Shown: positions 1 through 6,459 of the stretch, in pieces
Layout: the number at the start of each line of letters is the position of its first letter
How positions within the stretch are numbered: the stretch's first letter is position 1
Source of the DNA: Dehalococcoidia bacterium
GTDB lineage: Bacteria > Chloroflexota > Dehalococcoidia > GIF9 > AB-539-J10
Direction: 5' to 3'
Assembly: GCA_030606165.1 (NCBI GenBank)
Contig: JAUWGZ010000039.1
Coordinates: forward strand, 1 to 12,181
DNA: 12,181 nucleotides
Position numbers and translations under genes: made by a program
Notes under the pieces: generated by a model
What the model was told of the DNA's origin: nothing
The model's database searches: none
Seen by the model: the letters and a program-made list of their open reading frames with translations, nothing else

Positions 1-1678
1 CCATGCCGGCGGCGTTGCCCACCTGCCGGAAGTGGTTTAAGGGCAGTGGTGGCAACATGCCGATTGCCACCGCACTGGCTCCATCGATGTAAGTACCAAA
101 AGCTCCGGCAATGATGACCTGCTTAATCTCAGCTTCAGAGCAGCCGCTCGTTTCCAGAAGCACCTGGATGCCGGTGCGAATGGCGGCTTTAGCCAGCTGC
201 AACTCTCTCACGTCATGCTGGGTGATGGTGATGGCTGGCTTCCCTTTCCGCTCCTCCTTGCTGACTAATATAAACTCGTGCTGTCCCTTGTAGGAACGAA
301 CGCGAGGTCGATTGTCTGTTATCCTGCCACCCTCATCAATAATTTTAGCCAGATAAAGCTGGGCTAGTGCATCAAGTATGCCCGACCCGCAAATGCCAAC
401 CGGCGGCGCCCCGTCGATGGTCTGGTACTGGATTTTATCGCCGTCTATGCGCAGGCGTTCAATAGCTCCTGTGGCTGCCCGCATGCCGTACTTGATATGA
501 CCGCCCTCAAAGGCAGGTCCGGAGGCACAAGAGGTAGTGGTTATCTTCCCCTTGTAGATTAGAGAGACCTCGGTATTAGTCCCGATGTCCAGAGCCACCG
601 TTGTTTCTTTTGCTTTCCAGGCGTCTGTTGCCAGCAGCATGGAGACATGGTCGGCGCCAACGAAGCCAGCGATGTTGGGCAGCATGTGTACATACGCCCC
701 GGGGGCAATATTTAACCCCAGCTCCCCAGCTCTGACCTCCAACGCCCGGCTGATAACAGGCACGAAGGGGGAGAGGGCAAGCTGTTTTACCGGCAGGCGG
801 AGAAAGAGGTGGTGCATGGTGGTGTTGCCCACGACCACCGCTTCCACGATTTCTTCAGGTTTGGCCCCAACCTCAGCACAGAGGTCGGTGCTCAGCTCGT
901 TGATGGCGTCAACCGCCAGCTTCTGTAACTGCACACCCTTATCTGGTGACTTTACCACCCTGGTAATACGGCTGATGATGTCTTCTCCATAGCTAATCTG
1001 GGGATTCATTATCCCTTTGGCGGCTAGGGTCTGCCCGTTGCTCAGGTCGACCAGGTAGCCGGCAACCTTGGTGGTGCCCAGGTCTATGGCTAGCCCCAGC
1101 TGGCGGCTTTTTGGAGGGAGAATGGCTATCACCTTGCCGTTACGGACTACAGCCTGATTTTTCCACTTCCAGGACCGCAGCTGGTCAGAGATGGTGCGCA
1201 GGGCACCAATATCAATCTTAGTGCATCTCAGCTTGTGTTGCTGGTTTAGTGCCTTGAGCAGGCGGTCGGCATCAGCCTGAGGGGTTTCTAGTGAGGGGGC
1301 GGCTAGCTGCAAACGGTAGGCTCGAACCGATGGCTCGGGGCGGACTTTTATCTCCAGCCCCTCCACCTGGAGCCGCTGTGGGGTGGTCATTGACTCAGCG
1401 GGCACAGCTATTTTGCAGTCACTGGCGGGATAGGCCTGACAGGCTAGTCGCCATCCCTCCTTTAGTTCTTGTGAGTTAAATGCTTCATGTTCGCCGGGTG
1501 TTGGCGTGGAGACAGTGCCACTTAGAATTTGCATCTTGCATGCGTGGCATATTCCCTCACCCCCGCATATGCTGCTGATACCCACGCCAAGCTGGCGAGC
1601 GCAGGCTAGAAGAGACTCATTCTTCTGACACTTACCTCTTCGCCCTACCGGCTCAAAATCAATGGTGAAATCAGCCAT
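1..1678 (-). CDS. 2Fe-2S / ASKHA-domain corrinoid activation protein (RACE-like), C-terminus cut by window
   Basis: Predicted ATP-dependent activator that reduces accidentally oxidised Co(II) corrinoid proteins back to the methyl-accepting Co(I) state. Seen: 559 codons are open from ATG 1678 to the window edge. An N-terminal plant-type 2Fe-2S domain has Cys38, Cys44, Cys47 and Cys80 (CGGEGICHAC core). A linker region follows, then an ASKHA nucleotide-binding fold (DUF4445 type) starting with LAIDLGTTK (196-204). Later motifs are LDIGTNTEV (363-371), ASGPAFEGG (385-393), CGSGILDALA (430-439) and IAGAFGTYID (523-532). This domain order matches the RACE proteins of O-demethylase and acetogenic systems, which usually run about 600-650 residues, so some 50-80 C-terminal residues probably lie outside the window. 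The start has a GGAAG-type ribosome site and lies 7 nt after the stop of the preceding gene, so the two are co-transcribed. The family call is firm; the corrinoid partner is inferred from the operon. Confidence 0.93.
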   Translation of the reverse strand, partial: MADFTIDFEPVGRRGKCQKNESLLACARQLGVGISSICGGEGICHACKMQILSGTVSTPTPGEHEAFNSQELKEGWRLACQAYPASDCKIAVPAESMTTPQRLQVEGLEIKVRPEPSVRAYRLQLAAPSLETPQADADRLLKALNQQHKLRCTKIDIGALRTISDQLRSWKWKNQAVVRNGKVIAILPPKSRQLGLAIDLGTTKVAGYLVDLSNGQTLAAKGIMNPQISYGEDIISRITRVVKSPDKGVQLQKLAVDAINELSTDLCAEVGAKPEEIVEAVVVGNTTMHHLFLRLPVKQLALSPFVPVISRALEVRAGELGLNIAPGAYVHMLPNIAGFVGADHVSMLLATDAWKAKETTVALDIGTNTEVSLIYKGKITTTSCASGPAFEGGHIKYGMRAATGAIERLRIDGDKIQYQTIDGAPPVGICGSGILDALAQLYLAKIIDEGGRITDNRPRVRSYKGQHEFILVSKEERKGKPAITITQHDVRELQLAKAAIRTGIQVLLETSGCSEAEIKQVIIAGAFGTYIDGASAVAIGMLPPLPLNHFRQVGNAAGM

Positions 1679-1685
1679 TTTCTTC

Positions 1686-2375
1686 CTATCCTGTTACTTT
1701 ATAGTGACAGGTTTCCCTGAGGCTGCAGCGGGCACAGACTTCGGCCTCTGTCCACCTTGTCATCTTGGGACCGATGCCAATGACCATGGAAGTCGATTTG
1801 CGGGGGACCAGTACTCCCGAAGCGGTCAGGCTCACGCCGATTTCATCTGCGTTGACCAGTCCCAACAGGTTCCACTGCTCGGTCAGGGGAAAACCGGGCA
1901 TACCCGGGTTAACCGGGCTGCTTGTCTCATAGTCTCGCGATGAGACCTCACTGGCGATAAGTCTAAGGGCTTCCGGGACCAGCATGTCCACGGCAGTGCT
2001 GCCGATACCATCCAGAATCATTCCCCGCATAGTCTCACCGCTTTTACTGTAGTCTGTTACCTGTTTTTCCAGCCTGGGGCCGATGGTGCAGAGTATAATG
2101 GCAAGCTTCTTCGCCTCGGGGAAGATTGCTGGTATTAATGGGCCGTGTATCGCTTTATCACCCTCCAGCGATATCTGGCTGCCGTTCATACTGCTTACCG
2201 TATAGCATTCATAAGCCACCGCTGGCTCCAGCAGGCGAGCCTTCTTGACACTGGCGAGTAGTTCCCGAATTAAACTTTTTATCTCAGGCCTGACTTTAGC
2301 TCCTCCCCCCAGTCCCTGCCGCCGTAGTACCTCCCTGGTCTTCAGGCTCAGGGGGATATCACGAATTACGGGCAT
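1686..2375 (-). CDS. Protein related to the activation domain of B12-dependent methionine synthase
   Basis: A 229-residue stand-alone protein resembling the S-adenosylmethionine-binding activation domain at the C-terminus of MetH. The recognisable core is PGMPGFPLTEQW (157-168) followed by EIGVSLTASGVLVPRKST (178-195). This matches the MetH-type pattern in which a PGY-like turn is followed by an IGV.LT.S..M.P..S strand. A C-terminal cysteine cluster, C214-x2-C217-x5-C223, is not part of MetH and could bind a metal or Fe-S centre. Such stand-alone proteins are common beside URO-D/corrinoid modules in anaerobes, where a role in corrinoid reactivation or in handling the methyl group is presumed but not established. 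It lies between the methyltransferase gene (50-nt gap) and the 2Fe-2S activator (7-nt gap). The start is supported by a GAGGAGAGG ribosome site. Family confidence is good; function is uncertain. Confidence 0.85.
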   Translation of the reverse strand: MPVIRDIPLSLKTREVLRRQGLGGGAKVRPEIKSLIRELLASVKKARLLEPAVAYECYTVSSMNGSQISLEGDKAIHGPLIPAIFPEAKKLAIILCTIGPRLEKQVTDYSKSGETMRGMILDGIGSTAVDMLVPEALRLIASEVSSRDYETSSPVNPGMPGFPLTEQWNLLGLVNADEIGVSLTASGVLVPRKSTSMVIGIGPKMTRWTEAEVCARCSLRETCHYKVTG

Positions 2376-2425
2376 AACCCAGCCTCTCCTCTGCTCTTAT
2401 GTTACCACCCCAGCCTGTTAGGTAG

Positions 2426-3778
2426 CTATTTGTATACGCCGTATTCCTTGGTGGTGTCAACCACCGCGTGGACGTTTTCTGCCTTTGCCTGGTCAAAGAA
2501 TGCCCCATTGCTCACGATAAAACCACCGCCCTTGGCGCAAGTATTGATGAGGTTCTTGACGTAGTCCTTCACCTGCTGGGGGGTACCTACGGCTAGTATG
2601 TCGGAGGGCACATTGCCGTACATGCAGGCTACCTTGCCCAGTGTTTTCTTGGCTTTAGCTATGTCGCTCTGGTCTATCATCCATAGAGTCTTACCTTTGG
2701 GTAGGTCCTGGACAACCTCTAGACGCGTGGTCCAACGCCCCTCAGCCGCTGGCATTGGTACGACTCCCTCAGCAATTAAGCCCATCATGACCTTTCTAAA
2801 GGTGGGCCAGTAGAACTTCTTGAATTGGGCATCGGAGAGGAAGCCGTCAGCCCCTTTGTGCAGAGGCATGAATATTAGCGGGTGTCCGGCCATCTGGGCT
2901 GTGCCTACTCCCATCTTAATCATTAGCGGGGTCAGTCTGTCCAGGGCTTCGAGGAGCTTATCGGGCTGGCGGTACATATCCAGCATTATCCCCCTGGTGC
3001 CCCTGAGGGTGTCGCCAATTACATCAAAAGGTGCCTTGGTGAATCCGGCGACGATGATGGGGAACCCAGCTGCGGCTATCTCGTCATTCCAGGCACCCAT
3101 AGCTCCTATCCATTTTAAGGCTTCAGCGCCGGCCTCAAAAAAAGCCTTATAGGAGGCTTGAACGGGGGGTAAACCAAAGGGTATGAAGTTGACGGCGACG
3201 CCGTACATTTCCAGTATGCCGGTGAGAGCCGGTAGCATCTTAAAGCCCTCTAAGGCTCCGAATACGCGCGGCAGATAGGTGTTGCTGAAGAAATTAGACG
3301 GGTCGTCAATTAAGGCTTCATATTCATTCGCCTTCATGTATTCGCCCTCGTTAGCCTGGTATGAGGCATCGGGGGAAACTCCGTGCCCGGGCCAGGAATA
3401 TAGCTTGTAGTCAAGAATCTCGAGAGCCTTACCCGCCCCGGGTACAAACGCGCCAAGATGCCCATCCGGCTCAAAGTCTAGGACAAATTTTTTGAATGCC
3501 ATGCAGCATTTGTCGTAGTCATACATAGATTCTTGTGGGGTTATTCCTGCGTAATACACTGGGAAGAAGCTAGGAGCGAGAAAAACCGGTACCCTGTCCG
3601 GCAATTTCTTCATTTGAATGGCGTCTTTTATCCTGGTTATCCTATCCTTGAAAGCCTTCTCGGTCTGGGGGCTCTGGAATTTAAGGCCGTTTCCCTGCGA
3701 GTCTTTTGGCGAAAGCCAGCGGTTGAACATTTCCTCTTGCTTTTCATCCGATGACATCTCTTCCCATTGTTTTTCCAT
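2426..3778 (-). CDS. Uroporphyrinogen decarboxylase (URO-D) family corrinoid methyltransferase
   Basis: A 450-residue TIM-barrel protein of the URO-D superfamily. Its neighbours are a corrinoid carrier and corrinoid activators, so it probably moves a methyl group to or from the corrinoid protein rather than making haem. Seen: an about 45-residue hydrophilic N-terminal extension, VPVFLAPSFFPVYYAG (63-78), HKGADGFLSDAQFKKFYWP (307-325), EGRWTTRLEVVQDLPKGK (346-363), and the family's closing GNV-P-GTP-V pattern (389-403). In MtaA/MtbA-type thiol methyltransferases a zinc is held by HxC plus a late Cys in a PGC motif. Here the first site reads PAAEG (343-347) and the second reads SNGA (423-426), so the classic ligands are absent; Cys385 is the only nearby cysteine. 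This argues against simple methyl transfer to coenzyme M and for a substrate-demethylating role or another acceptor. The substrate cannot be read from sequence. The start has an AGGAGG site. Confidence 0.9.
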   Translation of the reverse strand: MEKQWEEMSSDEKQEEMFNRWLSPKDSQGNGLKFQSPQTEKAFKDRITRIKDAIQMKKLPDRVPVFLAPSFFPVYYAGITPQESMYDYDKCCMAFKKFVLDFEPDGHLGAFVPGAGKALEILDYKLYSWPGHGVSPDASYQANEGEYMKANEYEALIDDPSNFFSNTYLPRVFGALEGFKMLPALTGILEMYGVAVNFIPFGLPPVQASYKAFFEAGAEALKWIGAMGAWNDEIAAAGFPIIVAGFTKAPFDVIGDTLRGTRGIMLDMYRQPDKLLEALDRLTPLMIKMGVGTAQMAGHPLIFMPLHKGADGFLSDAQFKKFYWPTFRKVMMGLIAEGVVPMPAAEGRWTTRLEVVQDLPKGKTLWMIDQSDIAKAKKTLGKVACMYGNVPSDILAVGTPQQVKDYVKNLINTCAKGGGFIVSNGAFFDQAKAENVHAVVDTTKEYGVYK

Positions 3779-3809
3779 GTTATTGCCTCCTGTAAATTAT
3801 CTGGGATTA

Positions 3810-4442
3810 TTAGCCGACACCGGTCCATTTCTTGGCCAGAGATACTCCGGCCATGGCGTCCTTGCCGTAGGCATCGGCGCCGGTGTAGTTCTTTATCTCA
3901 TCACTCATCTGCCCGCCGCCAATCATGACCTTTACCTTGTCTCGCAAGCCGGCAGCTTTTATGGCCTCCACGGTTTCTTTCATGGAATCAAAAGCCAGCG
4001 TAAGAAACCCGCTTAAGCCGACGATAGGGGCGCCAGTCTCCTTTATCTTCTCAACAAACTTTTGCGCCGGGATATCCACGCCGAGGTCATGGACCTCAAA
4101 GCCGTTAACATCGAGCATGAAGACGACGATATCCTTGCCGATATCATGTATATCCCCGGCAACAGTGCCGAAGACAACCTTGCCCAGCTTCTTGCTCTCC
4201 GTCGTCTTGGTCAGCTTGGGCTTGACCAGTTCGGTTACTACTCTCAGTATCTCACCGGAGTACACCAGGTCAGGTATAAAGTATTCGCTTTCGGAAAAGC
4301 GCTTGCCTACGATTTCCATGCCCTTTCTGGCATCTTCCATAATCTTGAATGGGTCATCACCAGCACTCAGCCTATCTTTTACAATCTCAATAGCCTCTTG
4401 TTCCTTCAAATCAGCTAACGTGTTAACTAGGTCTTTAGCCAT
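3810..4442 (-). CDS. Corrinoid (cobalamin-binding) methyl-carrier protein, MtbC/MttC-like
   Basis: A 210-residue cytosolic corrinoid protein that shuttles a methyl group on cobalt between methyltransferases. Residues about 1-85 form the helical cap domain seen in MetH and MtxC proteins. Residues about 87-207 form the Rossmann-like B12 domain. The base-off/His-on signature D97-x-H99-x2-G102 (GDIHDIGKDI) supplies the lower cobalt ligand His99. The expected companions are VGLSGFLT (141-148) and the GGG loop (175-177), then ADAYGKDA (189-196). Length and domain order match MtmC, MtbC and MttC. This is the first gene of the minus-strand operon, 31 nt before the URO-D gene, with a strong AAGGAGGG ribosome site and a readable promoter upstream. 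The partner substrate (methylamine, methoxylated aromatic, thiol or other) is not determinable. No in-frame UAG that would point to pyrrolysine methyltransferases is seen nearby. Confidence 0.95.
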   Translation of the reverse strand: MAKDLVNTLADLKEQEAIEIVKDRLSAGDDPFKIMEDARKGMEIVGKRFSESEYFIPDLVYSGEILRVVTELVKPKLTKTTESKKLGKVVFGTVAGDIHDIGKDIVVFMLDVNGFEVHDLGVDIPAQKFVEKIKETGAPIVGLSGFLTLAFDSMKETVEAIKAAGLRDKVKVMIGGGQMSDEIKNYTGADAYGKDAMAGVSLAKKWTGVG

Positions 4443-4512
4443 CTTTACTTTCCCTCCTTGAGCTGTATTGGACTCTATAGTCCGCTAGCGTTAATGTTAT
4501 CTGAAAAAAAAG

Positions 4513-4541
4513 ATTATAACAAAGGCAGAGAAATTTTTCTA
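4513..4541 (-). promoter_or_regulatory. Extended -10 promoter for the corrinoid operon
   Basis: On the minus strand a perfect TATAAT (4518-4513) is preceded by TGT, giving an extended -10 (TGnTATAAT). A TAGAAA -35 (4541-4536, 4 of 6 matches to TTGACA) stands 17 nt upstream. The predicted start near 4506 gives a leader of about 64 nt. The leader contains a small GGACT/AGTCC hairpin (4470-4483) and ends in the AAGGAGGG ribosome site. Placement before the first gene of the operon makes this convincing, though no transcript data are available. Confidence 0.6.
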
Positions 4542-4569
4542 CATATCCGTCGGCAAAGCGACACAATTT

Positions 4570-4726
4570 GAGATTGTTTAATAACATTTGGTTGTCATCC
4601 TGAGCTCTGCGCCTTCTGTCATCCTGAGCAAAGCGAAGGATCTCGTAATGCTCAGGACGGCGTCTAGAGATTCTTCGTCGTCCAAATTCATTTGGACTCC
4701 TCAGAATGACATTACTAAACGCTCTC
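4570..4726. mobile_element. Miniature inverted-repeat element, copy 1 (157 bp)
   Basis: A noncoding element between two divergent promoters. The ends form an imperfect inverted repeat: the left end GAGATTGTTTAATAA (4570-4584) matches the reverse complement of the right end at 4712-4726 at 12 of 15 positions. Internally it carries TGTCATCCTGAGC motifs at 4593 and 4617 and the opposing arm CTCAGAATGACA (4701-4712). The right arm contains a perfect 8-bp hairpin, GTCCAAAT/ATTTGGAC (4680-4697). The element is bordered by the direct repeat ACAATTT (4563-4569 and 4727-4733), which extends to CACAATTTGA if it overlaps the ends. A second copy at 8825-9011 aligns without gaps over the left 74 nt (about 58 identical) and the right 59 nt (56 identical). 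No transposase is encoded, so movement would need an enzyme supplied elsewhere. Confidence 0.65.
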
Positions 4727-4731
4727 ACAAT

Positions 4732-4762
4732 TTGACAGGAAGCCGTTTATTTATGATACAAT
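4732..4762 (+). promoter_or_regulatory. Putative sigma70-type promoter of the C_GCAxxG_C_C gene
   Basis: A consensus TTGACA (4732-4737) is followed by an AT-rich stretch. The best -10 candidates are TACAAT (4757-4762, 19-nt spacer) and TATGAT (4752-4757, 14-nt spacer), each 5 of 6 to consensus but with off-optimum spacing. The gene starts at 4799 after a GGAGG ribosome site (4784-4788). The first bases of the -35 box belong to the right flanking direct repeat of the miniature element, so the element ends directly at this promoter. Confidence 0.45.
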
Positions 4763-4798
4763 GCGTATAATTTTAAGTGAAACGGAGGCATTATAATT

Positions 4799-5380
4799 AT
4801 GGTCAAGCTCACAAAGACAAAGGACGAGATTATCAAAAAATCCAATGAACTGGCTATAGAATATGAAGCAAAATACAAAGGCTGCGGCGAGTGCGCATTT
4901 ATGGCAGTAATTGATGCCCTGAGATGGGGGGGGCTGGAAATTATCCCCAAGGATATGGAGGATAGGCTTTTTTCCGGGGTGTGTGTTACGACCGCGGGTA
5001 TTGGCTTGATTTGCGATGGTAACTGTGGTGCTGTAGCCAGCGGCGCTTTGGCCATCGGCCTGGCTCTGGGAATCCAGGGGGGGGCACAGGGGGGGCCTCT
5101 GTACCTCATGAATTTGCAGAAGGGTTTTGCCACCGTTCGGAATACTCTCGTAAACAGGTGTTACCAGAAATATAATTCCATACTCTGCACGGCTATACAA
5201 AGGAAATGGTTTGGGAAAGCCTGGGACTTGACACGTGATGACATGAATATGGAATTCCTGGGAATAACACACGGCTGTGCTATTATGGAAATAACTATGT
5301 GGACCACTGAAATTATCCTGGATGAATTTGAAAAAGGGAATGTCAAAGGTTATGTGGGTAGCCCACACGTTAAAGCTTGA
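4799..5380 (+). CDS. C_GCAxxG_C_C family (putative redox) protein
   Basis: A 193-residue cysteine-rich protein with eight cysteines (29, 32, 62, 72, 76, 121, 130, 160). The centre, GLICDGNCGAVASGALAIGL (69-88), resembles the core of the C_GCAxxG_C_C family, with the CGEC pair (29-32) before it. A second block, YQKYNSILCTAIQRKWFG (122-139), follows, and the last Cys lies in THGCAIMEIT (157-166). No signal peptide is seen; residues 66-100 are glycine- and alanine-rich and moderately hydrophobic. The family is widespread in anaerobes and is suspected to be redox-active or metal-binding, but its biochemical function is not established. The start follows a GGAGG site with a 10-nt spacer. It has its own probable promoter and diverges from the corrinoid operon. 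The SDR gene follows after 118 nt on the same strand, so a two-gene transcript is possible. The first CxxC pair is spaced differently from the canonical family pattern as I remember it. Confidence 0.82.
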   Translation: MVKLTKTKDEIIKKSNELAIEYEAKYKGCGECAFMAVIDALRWGGLEIIPKDMEDRLFSGVCVTTAGIGLICDGNCGAVASGALAIGLALGIQGGAQGGPLYLMNLQKGFATVRNTLVNRCYQKYNSILCTAIQRKWFGKAWDLTRDDMNMEFLGITHGCAIMEITMWTTEIILDEFEKGNVKGYVGSPHVKA

Positions 5381-5498
5381 GTTTTTCCACCCCCTGACAT
5401 AGAATACACGAAATGTGAGCGGTCTTAATCTCAAAAATGAAGGCGTTTAGAACGGAAAGTCAAAGGTAAACAAACTGAGAAATTAAAAGGAGGGAGAT

Positions 5499-6266
5499 AT
5501 GTCAGGAGAATTAAAGGACAAAGTAGCCATTATAACCGGATCTAGCCGTGGTTTTGGCAAGGTCTTCGCCTTAAAGTTTGCCGAGGAAGGAGCCAAACTA
5601 CTATTAACTACTACCAGTCTGGAAAGGGCTCAGGGCACGGTTAACGAGGTAAAGGCTAAAGGCGGGGAAGTAGCAATCATGGAGGCTGATATCTCGCACG
5701 AAGATACTGGTAAAAAGATAGCGGAAAAGGTCATGCAGCAATATGGCAGGGTCGATATCCTCGTCAATAATGCTGCTATATGGTACGGACTCAATGCCAA
5801 GCCCTGGGATGTCTGGACGGTGAAGGAGTGGGACCAGATGTTTACGGTGAATGTACGGGGAAATTGGCTGGTCTGTAAGGCGATAGCTCCCCTTATGATA
5901 AAGCAGAAAAAAGGTAAGATTATCAATATTGCCTCTGATGTCTTTAAAGTCCCGGACTCTCAGTGGTTTTTGCCTTATGCTTTAACCAAATCAGCGATTT
6001 ACACAATGACCCAATCTTTAGCCGCCGCTTTAGGTCCATCCGGTATTAATGTTAATGCTGTTGCTCCGGGATATACGGCTACCGAAGCCAGTTTGGGCCA
6101 GGAAGGCAGTGAAAAATTGTTCGAGAGCGTTGTCGCCGCCCAAATGATAAAAAGGCGTGCAGAGCCTGGAGACGTGGGAGGGGCAGTGGTATTTCTCGCC
6201 TCAGCAGACTCGGATTTAATCACCGGGCAGACTATCGTGGTAGATGGTGGACATGTGATGCTTTAG
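5499..6266 (+). CDS. Short-chain dehydrogenase/reductase (SDR), classical FabG-like
   Basis: A 255-residue cytosolic NAD(P)-dependent oxidoreductase of the classical SDR type. All hallmarks are present: TGSSRGFG nucleotide loop (13-20), Asp64 in EADI, NNAA (90-93), Asn118, and catalytic Ser146 with YALTK giving Tyr160 and Lys164. AVAPGYTAT (188-196) follows, and VFLASADSDLITGQTIVVDGG (231-251) is the usual C-terminal strand. The end of beta-2 reads TTTSLERA, with no Asp and with hydroxyl residues, so cofactor choice is not clear. Substrates in this family range from 3-oxoacyl thioesters to sugar or steroid alcohols; nothing in the sequence narrows it. The start has an AAAGGAGG ribosome site. 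The gene follows the C_GCAxxG_C_C gene and converges on the aldehyde oxidoreductase gene. A link with aldehyde/alcohol metabolism is possible but only inferred. Confidence 0.94.
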   Translation: MSGELKDKVAIITGSSRGFGKVFALKFAEEGAKLLLTTTSLERAQGTVNEVKAKGGEVAIMEADISHEDTGKKIAEKVMQQYGRVDILVNNAAIWYGLNAKPWDVWTVKEWDQMFTVNVRGNWLVCKAIAPLMIKQKKGKIINIASDVFKVPDSQWFLPYALTKSAIYTMTQSLAAALGPSGINVNAVAPGYTATEASLGQEGSEKLFESVVAAQMIKRRAEPGDVGGAVVFLASADSDLITGQTIVVDGGHVML

Positions 6267-6305
6267 GCAGCAAGAACCCAGGGTCTGCAGGTAAGTTTTC
6301 CAAGA

Positions 6306-6332
6306 TTCCCCCTCTTAAGATAAGAGGGGGAA
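6306..6332. repeat. Perfect 12-bp-stem palindrome (TTCCCCCTCTTA type)
   Basis: TTCCCCCTCTTA (6306-6317) pairs perfectly with TAAGAGGGGGAA (6321-6332) around an AGA loop. It begins 40 nt after the SDR stop. It could stop or protect the SDR transcript, but there is no following T-run, so I list it as a dispersed palindromic repeat rather than an intrinsic terminator. A shorter relative, CCCCTTA/TAAGGGG, occurs at 6514-6530. Confidence 0.55.
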
Positions 6333-6376
6333 GGCCTGCCCGCTTGCCTTCGCTGAAGCTTTAGCGCAAGCAGGCC
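6333..6376. repeat. Imperfect hairpin repeat, GGCCT...AGGCC
   Basis: Three stem segments pair across the block: GGCCT (6333-6337) with AGGCC (6372-6376), GCTTG (6342-6346) with CAAGC (6367-6371), and CGCT (6351-6354) with AGCG (6363-6366). Two 4-nt bulges interrupt the left arm. It directly abuts the preceding palindrome, giving a composite intergenic structure. Function unknown. Confidence 0.4.
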
Positions 6377-6385
6377 AAGGCTCGG

Positions 6386-6445
6386 CTCGCCTGTTGGAGT
6401 CACTCGCCTGCTGGAGTCATACGGCGAGCAGGTACGGCGAGCAGG
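6386..6445. repeat. Two consecutive short tandem repeats (2 x 17 bp, 2 x 13 bp)
   Basis: CTCGCCTGTTGGAGTCA (6386-6402) is followed directly by CTCGCCTGCTGGAGTCA (6403-6419), one mismatch apart. Then TACGGCGAGCAGG occurs twice without a gap (6420-6432 and 6433-6445). The second unit's GGCGAGC is the reverse complement of the GCTCGCC at 6385-6391, so the block can also fold. It is GC-rich compared with its surroundings and sits just before a doubtful small reading frame. Confidence 0.55.
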
Positions 6446-6459
6446 CAGGCGGGGGAGTT

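Noticed and set aside
585..992. 135-codon plus-strand frame opposite the RACE-type activator
   Set aside because: It is antisense to a gene with clear 2Fe-2S and ASKHA motifs, has no recognisable domain, and reads as the shadow of that gene's codon use. Similar plus-strand frames opposite the methyltransferase, the AOR and the liv genes were dropped for the same reason.
2426..3778. Haem-pathway uroporphyrinogen decarboxylase (HemE)
   Set aside because: The length (450 rather than about 350), the N-terminal extension and the corrinoid-protein and activator neighbours all point to a methyltransferase instead.
5353..5386. Terminator made of TGTGGG/CCCACA followed by TTTTT
   Set aside because: The stem lies inside the coding end of the C_GCAxxG_C_C gene and the T-run begins about 15 nt after the stem, too far for an intrinsic terminator.
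4751..5434. 227-codon minus-strand frame covering the C_GCAxxG_C_C gene
   Set aside because: It is as long as the plus-strand gene but shows no family features. The plus-strand reading has the cysteine motifs, a GGAGG site and a promoter.
6306..6332. Intrinsic terminator for the SDR gene
   Set aside because: The stem is perfect, but neither strand has the T-run that should follow it, and the motif looks like a dispersed palindromic repeat.
6386..6445. CRISPR array
   Set aside because: The repeats are contiguous pairs without spacers, of two different lengths, and no cas gene is near.
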